A stretch of 64,000 nt of DNA from Copromyces sp. CBS 386.78. Lineage: Eukaryota; Ascomycota; Sordariomycetes; Sordariales; Sordariaceae. The translations under genes were made by a program, and so were the position numbers. Within the stretch, counting starts at the first letter, position 1. Each line of letters begins with the position of its first letter. The stretch spans positions 296,764 through 360,763 of the forward strand of contig MU839118.1 of NCBI GenBank assembly GCA_030685235.1, in the 5' to 3' direction. Positions 11,772-21,899 of this stretch are shown here, piece by piece. The notes beneath the pieces are model-generated. The model worked only from the letters and a program-made list of their open reading frames with translations, searched no databases and had not been told where the DNA came from.

Positions 11772-11883
11772 TTCGAGAGTAATGTCTTGATGTGGTCATG
11801 TCGTTGACTACATGCATTTCTTTCTTTTCCCTTGTTCATTTGGTTTTCATTATGGTCGATGGTCCTCAGCGATATGTACCCAG

Positions 11884-13760
11884 CTATACAATCAAGCAAC
11901 TATTCCCAGTCGCCTTCAACCTTTGCAACCAGTTGATCCCATCATCACCCTGCTGCGCCGCCAAATCCTTCGACCTCCAAATATCCTGCAACATCTCGGT
12001 CGCCGTGTGCACATATCCCCATGGACACGTCCAAGGGTTCTTGGTCCAAACCGCTACCAACCGCTCCAGACACCAAGCCCGCTCATTCAAATCGTCCGTC
12101 TCTGCGCCCACAATAAAGGTCGGCCATACCGTTCCTTTCAAGTGGACATGATCTTCTGGTATGCAGGACAAGTGTCCAAGAATCTCCTGCACAAGATCCT
12201 TCGGCTCTAGCAGAGGCAACTCCAGCAATCCGGCCTCGGGAACCGACAACAAGACAAACAGACAGGCTGCCGCGCGGTGAGCTGACGCCACGCTTACCCG
12301 CGCTTCCAAGTCGTCATCTGGTGGCAGGCCGTTGATGTTGTACACCCATGTCTGCACGTCAAAGTTGCGCGCCTTGTGAAGCAACGCCGCCGCGGTAGCG
12401 ATCCTCTCCACCCCTCCATCTGTTTCCAGCGTCGTGGAGCTGCCGCTGCATAGCTGGCTAGCAGACAGAATCATCTGAAGGATAGCCGGCGGTGCGCAAT
12501 GGTAGCTGTATGCCTCGGCGTTCTGCAAAATGTACGGCAACACGACCCCGTCATCGAGCGTGTTATCGGACGACGAAGTGTTGCCGCTGATGGTTGCGCC
12601 GTAGATGCGATAGGTAAGGCAGTCGGCGGCAATGGCGTTGACCAAGGGGGCGATGGCCCCATCGAGGTGTGCCCTGGTGAGGTATAGGGATGAGATCAGA
12701 CGCCGGGCGGCTTCAACATGGGCTTTCCAGCCTCCTCGGCCGGAGTCGATGAGATCGAGGTTGACGAGGAAGACGATGGCGGAGAGGATCATGGCCTTGT
12801 CGGTGAGGGTGTCGTCACTGATGGCGGCGCGAAGAAGGTGGAGTGCCCGGGACTTGAGCATCAAAGCATCGACTAGGGCGGTCTCCGACGGTAGACTTTG
12901 GCCTTGATACTTGTGAAGCGTGGAAAGATGCATGGCTGCCGTTGCTAGGACGACTGACTGGAGGTAGTCAAACTTGCGAACCAAAGGAATGATGGCCCGA
13001 AAGGGATTCCGTTCCTTCTGGTCAATCGAGACCAGGTCTCGACAGACAATAGTGGCGACTAAGCTATGTGAGTGTTTGATATTCATATGGAGGATTGTTT
13101 CATGAGTGAGAGAAACGTACAATGATGCATGTACCATTTTTCCTTGGATGAGAGACCGTTGAGGAGAGGGTCTGTTAACGGGATCTTGATGAAGTTAATG
13201 GGTCTTTTGATGATTTGTGAGTTTGACTCTTGGGTATCATCTGGTGTTTGTGGTGACAGGTCGACATGGTTACCGATCGGTGTCTCCACAGTGAAGCTGT
13301 CGATGGTTTCGGGTTCATCTAGAGTTGGAGATGAGATGCCGGTGGTTGAGGCGGTGGTGGTAGACGTGGTATTACTAATAGCGTTATGAGGCGTATAGCT
13401 ACTAATTATATCGGGAATAATTCCACGAGGGTTGCTTGGTGTCGAAGCTCGAATTGGTGTAGATGACTTGACGGTTCGTGATGTGGTGTTGAAGTTGGCC
13501 TTGTTAGTGGTCCTGGTAGTTGCGGTGGAGGTGGGTGAATTACAGGCGGCCCAGCGCAGGACGATACCGTAGCCAAGACATTCCTCGCCGTTGATGGAGC
13601 ATTTGAGACAGGAAGGCAGCGACTTGTCACAGCGAAGCCGTTTCCGATGGCAGTTGTAGCATGCCTTGGTCTTGGAAGCCTTTTGCTGGCGAGGCTTCTT
13701 GGGCGGTGTTTTCTTAGCGTGGCCCTTTTGCAGGGCGAGAGTGGTTATTGCTGTCACCAT
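11884..13760 (-). CDS. Zn2Cys6 transcription factor with fungal-specific C-terminal domain
   Basis: This is a binuclear zinc cluster DNA-binding regulator. Reading on the minus strand from ATG at 13,760, the basic region KKTPPKKPRQQKASKTK precedes Cys34-X2-Cys37-X6-Cys44-X6-Cys51-X2-Cys54-X6-Cys61, a complete Zn2Cys6 motif (ACYNCHRKRLRCDKSLPSC). A Thr/Ser/Asn-rich linker follows. After a 62-nt intron (13,059-13,120; donor GTACGT, acceptor CTTAG) comes a long helical region of the Fungal_trans_2 type, beginning HHFATIVCRDLVSID and NPFRAIIPLVRKF. Splicing at this acceptor keeps frame; the AG five bases upstream (CACATAG, ending at 13,064) would not. The total is about 604 aa. An upstream in-frame ATG at 13,865 would add 35 residues, but the basic cluster suggests the later start. 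It is divergent from the MFS transporter gene at 15,104, so control of that gene is a reasonable inference, not shown. Targets are unknown. Confidence 0.88.
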
Positions 13761-15103
13761 GATTGCTGTCTTGGGAAGGTTGTTTGCTCGTCTTGCGTCA
13801 AGAGTTAGTTGCCTTCCAGGTTGTAAGACCTGTAGAGACAAAGATAGGACTGCACGAACAGGCACTTGGCTTCTCGGCGCACGAGGTCACCCAGGTCAAG
13901 ATCAGGGACTGGAGGATAGCTTTATTATTCGTGCAGCAAGCAGCCGCGGCCGAAGAGGCAGATACGGTGACTGAAGTCGGTATGGTAATGGGTAGATGGC
14001 CATAGGTGGTGATAGTGTAGTAGCGTCTTGGTGGTTGTGATATCGGGGACAGGAAGCTAGCTGGGAGAGGTTCCAGGCCCTCATTCAGAGTCATGGCACG
14101 CAGTTACGGGCTTGTGTGCACGGGCAGTTATCGATCGGGGGGCGGATGGGCTTCCCGACCAGTTCCAGTGCTTTTCCCCGCCAGTGTCCGACCTGTACCT
14201 AGTCCGGTAGAGGCAGCTGCCCGGGCCAGGACGGGGGCCACGGGACCGCGGGCTCCTAGTAACGACCTACTCCACCTTGGGTTTGGAGGGGGGCTAGTCT
14301 AAACCTGATCCGGAAGAGAAATCACAACAGGTGCATTAGCGCCATTTCTAATCCGCTTGGAGCCCCGAGATTCTTGAGCTCGTCACCGATTTCTTCACAT
14401 TTCTGACGCCAACCACTCACTCTGGCAAATCTGGCGAATCTCTTCACTTTTGGTGCATCTTATCAAGTCACCGCCTTGCGACGGCTAACAACGACATCCG
14501 CCGACTTTTCTTCAACTCTCTGCTACCCTTGTCGTCATGGACTTTCATGACAAATGGAAACCACCCGTTCCCGCCTGTTTTCGCTTTTTTTTTCCCAGGG
14601 ATCCTGAGATAGCACCATTCTCTACGCCTTTCCCATCACCATGGGGGAGACCAAAGAGGATGCCAAGCTGTACTTGCTGCAGTGTTAATCCACCTGGTTG
14701 GTGATATGGACCCTTTTATTTTCCGACTATTCTTCTAGAACGATGATGACTGCGACAAAGCGGTAGCAGGTGTCGTCTTGCATGCATTCCGCCCGGGCTT
14801 TGGCAAGTACCCGGCTAACACTTGGACCGGGACACCTTTGCCCTATGATCACCAAATTTGGAGCCGAGTGGAGACGCTCCTCCTCTGCGGTCTGTTAGCG
14901 GAAGACAAGTTTTGCTTTCCATCGCCACCTCCAGCAGTTACTTTGTCTCCCTACACCTTCATGTGTGTACGTTAGCACAGTTCCATCATATAGAAAAAGA
15001 AGGTCAACACCCATCCTTTGTCATGTTCTCATCGCTGTTCATCTGCAATATCGTTACCATTCTCGACAGTGTCACGCCCTGAAGCCGTGGACTCTGCTGC
15101 AAG
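13761..15103. promoter_or_regulatory. 1.3-kb divergent intergenic region between regulator and transporter
   Basis: No gene is supported, although short open frames occur. The region separates two genes transcribed away from each other, so it must contain both promoters. CGG-containing sites, the usual half-site of Zn2Cys6 regulators, are frequent in 14,130-14,250 (for example CGATCGGGGGGCGG near 14,135, and CCGGTAG and CCCGGGCC near 14,203-14,227), but the whole segment is GC-rich and I cannot call a specific operator. The 100 bases before 15,104 are AC- and CT-rich leader sequence. Confidence 0.45.
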
Positions 15104-16868
15104 ATGGGCCAGCAAACACAAGAACAACAAGCTCAGCAACCTCAACAGCAACATCCAGACTTGTCCAAGTGTGAAAGTCCTTCGCATGTACAGCAAGACG
15201 TCCAAGATGACGCTATCACCGAGTTCGATCTCGACCGCCTGGGTCGTCAACGGCCTGCTGTCTTTTCGAGCACCTTGGAAGAGTTTATGTTCTGCGGCTC
15301 TATCCTCATTTCTATGCTTATGAGTGTAAGTTTGTTCGTCACCTAGGCTCGTCACCGCACTAAACTGACACATTCCATATTGTCTAGGAATACTTAGTTT
15401 CTGGCTTCAATATCATTTTGCCTGGTCTTGCCAAGGCTCTAGATATTCCCAAGGATTCCCAAACATGGCCATCCAGCGTCTTCTCTCTCGTTACCGGCTC
15501 TTTTCTCCTGCCATTCGGCCGCCTTGCCGACATGTATGGAGCGTACTTCATCTTCAACGCCGGCCTGTTCTGGATGTGCATATGGTGCTTGATCGGTGGC
15601 TTCAGTCAGAACTATCAGATGCTTATCGTCACCAGAGCTCTTGCCGGTCTGGGTCCCGCTGCATTCCTGCCTACTGGTTTGATGCTGCTGGGTAAGACCT
15701 ATCGTCCCGGCCCGAGGAAGAATCTCGTCTTCAGCCTTTATAGTGCATTCGCTCCCCTGGGCTTCTTCATCGGAATTATCCTGGGTGGTGTCACTGGCGA
15801 GTATCTTTCGTGGCGTTGGTGGTTCTTCATTGGAACTATCATTCTGTTCGTCACTGGTCTTATGGCTTCCTTCACCATCCCCAATGACAGACACCAGGCC
15901 GTTGCTGCCCGCGGAGGCGCCAAGATGGACTACTTGGGCTTGTTCACCATCGTGCCGGCCATCATTCTCATCACCTTTGCCATTACCACCGGTGGCTCGG
16001 CTCCTAATGGTTGGCGCACCCCTTACATTCCCATTACGTTTGTTATCGGAATGCTCTTTCTCGGCGCCGCCATATATATCGAGGGTTGGGTCGCTGAGCA
16101 GCCTCTTCTGCCAAAGGATCTCTTTGCCGCAAAGTATATGAAGAGGTTTACGCTTGCTCTCTTCTTTGCCTACGGGGTGTTTGGCATCTTCTTGTTTTAT
16201 GCCAGTTTACAGTAAGTTCCCCTTTCTATGAAGTGGCATGTACTCGAGCTGACCCGCTCCCTAGTATCGAAGCATTCATGGGTGCCTCCACCCTCCAAAC
16301 GGCGACCTGGTTCGCTCCCATGGCTGGCGGTGGTATCGTCCTAGCCACCATCGGCGGCTTCACCCTTCACAAGCTTCCCGGCAGAGTGCTACTGGTGATA
16401 TCCGGATGCGGTTGTCTTGCCAGCGTCCTTCTCTTTGCTCTTATCCCCGACCATGGCAACTATTGGGCCTTTGTGTTCCCCGCCATGCTTGGAGCCACCA
16501 TTGGTGTTGATATTACATATCTTGTGTCCAACGTGTTCATTACTACCAACGTACCTTCGCACATGCAGGGTACTGCTGGCGCTCTCATCAACAGTCTCGT
16601 TTTCATCGGCATCAGCTTCTTCCTGGGTCTCGCCGATCTGGCTGTTGCTGAAAGTGAGGGCACGTTTGACGGCGAGAACCACAGGGTGGCCTTTTGGTTT
16701 GCAGTGGCCTGTGCCGCTTGCTCTCTGCTTCTCTACTGCCTCGTGGATCCCGGCAAGGCCGAAAGCGACCTTACCCTGGAGGAACGGATGGAAGCCGGAC
16801 TTGGGCCCAAGAAGGAGCCGACTGCGTCTGGCTCGGAATCGGCAAACCCCGCACCGGAGTCCGAATGA
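15104..16868 (+). CDS. MFS transporter, DHA2-type drug:H+ antiporter family, two introns
   Basis: This is a predicted 549-residue plasma-membrane proton-coupled transporter of the major facilitator superfamily. Exons are 15,104-15,325, 15,388-16,211 and 16,265-16,868. The introns are 62 nt (GTAAGT...CACTAAACTGAC...TCTAG) and 53 nt (GTAAGT...GCTGAC...CCTAG). The Gln-rich N-terminal tail (residues 1-55) is cytosolic. Motif A, GRLADMYG, is at 118-125 between helices 2 and 3. The motif B arginine lies in TRALAGLGPAAFLPTG (Arg157), and RPGPRKN(L/V) follows helix 5 as in ATR1/aminotriazole-resistance-like DHA2 members. Hydrophobic segments continue to residue about 520, consistent with 14 helices. 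The acidic/Ser-rich C-tail (ESDLTLEERMEAGLGPKKE) is cytosolic. The transported substrate cannot be read from sequence; toxin or metabolite efflux is typical of the family. The adjacent divergent Zn2Cys6 gene may regulate it. Confidence 0.93.
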
Positions 16869-17028
16869 TTTTTCTTTTGCATAGCCTTGGAGTTCATGTG
16901 TGGTTTTAGAAGGTATAGAACATCCCGTCGAGGTATAGACTTTACGTCTTCAGTATATGATTGATGAGAACAACCCATAATATATATCATTACTTGCTAA
17001 AGATTGATTGCCCTTGCAGTCCAAACGC

Positions 17029-17993
17029 TCAAAGCTCATCCTTAAATCTTCCCTCCTGTATCTCCCTTGCTTTTTGTCGCTCTTCTCTTTGGATCCTCCT
17101 TTCATTTCTTCTGATGGTTCGGTGCATCCTTTCCCACATCAATCGCGTGTGTTTTCCCTCTTCTGTCTCGGTGACAGCCATTGCCTCGATCTTGAATGTT
17201 ATTTCTCGCTTGCCGAGGTCCCTCTTGGGCTTTGTATGGTCCATAACCCACGCCAGAACCGAGTGGTCAATGGCTTGGGGCTTGTACTTGGCGAGATTGT
17301 TCAGTTCGCCTATGGCTCTGGGGGTTAGCACGATTAAGAAGTCTCGCATTTCCTAGGTAGAAGTACAGGACACTCACGCTCGCATTTGCTGCCTTTCGAA
17401 ACCCAGAGAGGCAGTATTTCGTATATCGCACCAGCTGGGAACACCACAATCTTGTCCTTGACGTGAATCGGCGGAGCCTTATGAGCATCTGCTGCCTCTC
17501 CCGTCGGGGCAGGCTCCACGGCTCCAGTCACTTGATCAGTCTCATTCTCCGGTTTCCTGAAAACAGCAAACATCCACTTGCTATCGTTCGTCTCACTGGT
17601 ATCTCGCTGCTGGTCCTCTATCCAATCTTTTACGGGCCCCGGCACATCAGCATACTCCATCACCACAATCTCACGGTCGTGTCCTTTGTGGTCAACCCCA
17701 TCCCAGCTGCCCATGTAAGACCGACGACCGAGGAAGTCCTCAGTCGCATCATGCCACGGAGACAATCCCCCCGGTGGTTTTGCTGGGAGATCGCTGAGTT
17801 TGTACATCTTGGCATGAAAGGTGCCCTCGGCTCGACAGTTGACGTGGAAACCGCCCGGGTCGGTGCCATCGTCAGGAAATGGGCGAGACCATTTGAAGGT
17901 ATCCACTACGCCGTATTCGTAGATGTCCCAGTTTATGGCTGCGAGTGCGGCAGATGGGATGGTGAGGGCCACAAAAAGTAGGTTGGCCTTCAT
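17029..17993 (-). CDS. Secreted protein of unknown function, 298 aa, one intron
   Basis: Read from 17,993 on the minus strand. A clean signal peptide (MKANLLFVALTIPSAALA, likely cleavage after residue 18 or 19) leads into a polar protein beginning INWDIYEYGVVDTFKW. I do not recognise the family. Visible features are FHVNCRAEGTFHAKMYKLSDLP, PPGGLSPWHDATEDFLGRRS, a Glu/Pro/Ala linker, and a very charged C-terminal helix with repeated R/E/K (RRNERRIQREERQKAREIQE). Only two cysteines remain after the signal (Cys53 and about Cys204), so one disulfide is possible. Exon 1 is 17,378-17,993. The intron is 17,310-17,377 (donor GTGAGT, CTAAC branch site, acceptor CATAG), and exon 2 is 17,029-17,309. A nearer AG (CCAGAG) also keeps frame and would only change one or two residues. 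The end KDEL is preceded by GRF, so RFKDEL at the C-terminus may act as an ER-retention signal. That would mean an ER-resident rather than exported protein. Confidence 0.8.
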
Positions 17994-18755
17994 TTTGGTG
18001 AAGGAAATCTCACGGAAGAGGGAGAGGTTGATTTGATTAAAAGGGCACGTCTTCGATTAGGCTTGCGAGGAGGAGCAATGTCAAGCTCCAAGTGAGGCTG
18101 GGGGTTATGATATACGTTTCGACATTGGCAACGGAACCAGAAGTCGAAGGTTCTCGGAGCCATTGCGTAAACCGACCATGATACCGTCGAACCACTGGTG
18201 ATGACATCTGGGTGTCTCTCGATTATAGCCTAATTGCCGCGAAGTTGCGCTCTACCCCAGGCAAGCATTCGGCACATGGTAGTCAATATCCGGTGCATTG
18301 GCTTCCTGAAACTTCCACGTGTCCTCCATCACTCATATGTTTTATCTTTAAATTCGCCTGGGCAGTTGCAATTCTGCGCGGTCAATCAAGTGTCTTGCTC
18401 GAGTATCTAACGACAATATCACGGGGCAAGGCGGACAATAGAGGGTAGGTATGATATGCGTAGTTGTACGAGGAGAGAAAGGGAGAGGGAGGAGTTGTGC
18501 GGTTTGGATGTAGGGTAGGGCTGAGCTTAGTCTCTCATAACAACGACGCTCTCCAAATTGTCAGCCCCCATTTTTTCCCCTGCGGATCCGCCCCGCTTTT
18601 CGGCCGCTACAGCAGAGTATGTGGCGCGTGGCTTGGAACCTACGGGTCTAAATAGTGTAACATTAGTTTACGTTTGTACTAAAGTTGAACGAAAGTAATA
18701 GGTTTGCGTAAAAATGTTTAATTTCTATTTAATTTTAGATAAATACTCTAACGTT
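17994..18755. other. Intergenic region containing the composition boundary
   Basis: No gene is supported. Up to about 18,650 the sequence has normal CA and TG content. From there on CA nearly vanishes and A+T rises sharply, although the transposon start recognised below is only at 18,756. The roughly 100 bases between are AT-rich without recognised structure. They could be RIP leaking beyond the repeat or a remnant of another insertion. Confidence 0.5.
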
Positions 18756-21700
18756 ATTGAAACGCCCATGCCTAGAGGAGAGGAGATGCGCGGGCCTACT
18801 AGGGGTGTTACGAAAAGAATACGTACTAAAGGTCGCGCGGTCCGTAGGTCCGCTATTGACGCGAGGAAGGCGCGGCGTTTCTGTCTATCCGGGTCTAATG
18901 TGTAGAAAATTCTACGTGTCGCTAAGACTACCCCTGTCCTAAATAGGAAGAAAAGTGGGCTATTAAGATATAGTCTAAATAGTTATTGTAATATTGTGCT
19001 GTTATTTCGTGCTTTTTCCAATTGTTCCGATTGATATAGTTTACGTAAATTTGTATGTATCCGAATGAATAAAATAATATAAAAGAGTGTAAAATCGTTT
19101 CTATTCCTTGTATTATTTGTATGTAGATATTTGTTGAAATGCGGTTTTAGTTTTGCCGCGTACGTTGTTTTTTATATAATGTTTGCGACTGTGATGCGAT
19201 TGCGGCAGTTTGTAGAATGTTTGCGACTGTGGTCCCGTGATTGTAATTCGTTTTACGTGCTTAGATCCTCCGCGCGAGTTGCCGGCAATTCTGGCTCGCC
19301 CGGTAATTTGCTATTTTGTGCCGGTAATTTTATGGTAATTAGCTAATGCCGATAAGCCGATAAGATGTTATATAAATACTTTTTACTTTCTTATTTTTTA
19401 ATTTAATTAATAATTAATATTAATATTATTATTAACGCTGTTTCTTTTATTGTTGCTATTAGCGCGCAATATTAGAAATTATTTCGAATTTTTGATATTA
19501 TTGATTTGAAGCTTTTAAACGACTACGTAGTTGTTTGTACGAGACTTTTAGGTGCGCGCGTATTACTTTTGCGTTTGTAGTGTATATTGAGGAAGGTGTA
19601 CGATTATTATTATAAGAATATTATTACTACTACCTTCTATTTTTTAATATTAATAAAGTAATTACGATCCCCCTTATTAATTGTTACCTTTTCTATTTTA
19701 ATATTAATATTGCTATTTACGATAAATAAATAGTCGTGATTACTATTAGACCTACTTAGAATTTTATTGGTAGTTAGCCCGTTAGGAAATTTCTAGTACT
19801 TGTTGGCTCCTTCCTAAAAAGGTATAAGAACTTCCTTCTCCCCGCCTCTTTTATTTTAAATTTTTTTTCTTTATTATATAATTTCCTTTTGAGATTAATT
19901 TATATTGATTTTTGAAATTTTTTAGTAAATTATTGAGAACCCGGAGGTGATTAAGATTGGTGTTTGGATTTTAGGTGATTGTACCTTCGGGTTGGTCCCT
20001 TCCTTTTTGTTCCCTTCCCTTTTTTTGTCGCCTATTAATTTTATTACTAATAATAGGGAATGAGAAAGTTAAGGTTTATTATTGCCGAGGTGTTAATAAT
20101 ATTGAGAGGGTATTGACCCGGTGAGTCTTCCGTTCCCTTGCCATTTATTTGTCCTTTGACTTTTTCGGTTTGTTAATTTCTTTTCTTTTTTTTTATATAG
20201 GCGACGAGCGACGAAGTTAACGATTGTACTAATATTGTTATTAATTTTAGTTAATATCGTTATTATTTTTTGGTTAATATTTATATTTTACCGACCGGCG
20301 TTTTCGATTTTATTGATGCAAACCCGCGGCGCTATATTGTGTTGGATAGTTATTGCGGCGAGAAAAAAGATATTTCTGCATATAGTTGGGAAAGTAGGTG
20401 TCGACTATATTGGGATTTGGAATGGGAATTTAATGTATTTTTTTTTTGGTTAATATCCTTTTAATATTGATATTTAATTGTGTTGGATAGTTAGAATCTT
20501 ATTTTGAAGAGTGGCCGGACGAAGATATTAATATTGATATATTGGTGTAAGGTTTATTTGGTCGAAGTTGGAAGAGCGACGTTATTGTCCTGTTTCTTTT
20601 TGGCTTTTTGGCTTTTATTCTTTCTATTTGTTAGCTAGATTAGTGCGATTCGGTCTTGTATTTAGTTATTTAGCTATTGAATTATATAAGGTAGTTAATT
20701 AAGATAGATTTTAATTAAGAGCCGCCGTTTAGTAATTAGGAGTAGAATTAATAAGATTAATCGATTTAGAGGTATTGTACTTGTGGTAAGAAGAAAGTAA
20801 TGTTAGTATTTATTGTAAAGAATGATCCTAATATAGTTATAGTTATTTATAATGTTTATTATAATAAATGTACCCTTGTAAGTCCTTTGTACCCTACTTG
20901 TTAGTTAGTTAGTTAATTAGTATTGTTTGTTTAACGGTAAATCCTTTAAAATGTGTAAATCCTATATAGATTTTAGTATATTGTATCGTTCTACTACTTA
21001 CGGGTAAATAGTGTCTTCGAGGGTTAAGATCCGAGTTGTAGGGGGTTGCGGGTGCGATTTAGGTAATATTAGAAGATTGGTTGGTGATGTTAGGCTATTT
21101 TGTGTTGTGAATAATTAATTTTTACTTTAGAATCGATTTTAACGATGTTGAATGGAATTTAGTATTTGTAGTGCTAATATTGGCGATAAAAGAGGGTTTG
21201 GAAATATTTTGTTATTATCCCCGGAAGATAATCGAACTCGAATTAACCGCCGCCTTCCGATTGCCGGCCTTTTCGATACCGATCCGCCCCGGGTATTTTA
21301 AATTCCGGTTCCGTTTTAATTTTAGTCCGCGGCTATTTAACGATTCTATTAGGAACAATTTGATAGTAAGGAAATTAATATTTTTATATAAGAGTTAATG
21401 GATTTTGAATATTAGTAATAATAATAAGGATAATATTAAACTGTTATATATAAAGAGTTCGAAGTTAGGTAACGGTAATAATAATAGGTATTTTAATAAT
21501 AGGTATTTTAACCCTAGCCGGCTTAGAGAGTTGGTTTGGATTAATTGCTTAGATTGGAGTTATAATTATGTAACGCTCTATTAATTGCTATTAATATTTC
21601 TTGGTTTAGAATTTATATTTTATAGTACTAAGTAATTTAATTTAAGGCTAGCTGTGTTAAAAAAGATATTTAGTATAAAGTTGGTAGATAGTATTTATAA

Positions 21701-21899
21701 GTATGTCCTTTGTCCTTTTTAATTCTTTGTAGTTTAATTAATATTAATTTTTAATAATAGGATAATAAAGAGATTATTTGAGTTCGTTGAGAAAGAGACT
21801 GTATTTAATGTAAATATTGTTATTGCTATTGTAACGAAGAAGATATTATATTTATTCTATTATTAGTTACTTTGATTGTACGATAATATTTTAGTTTCG

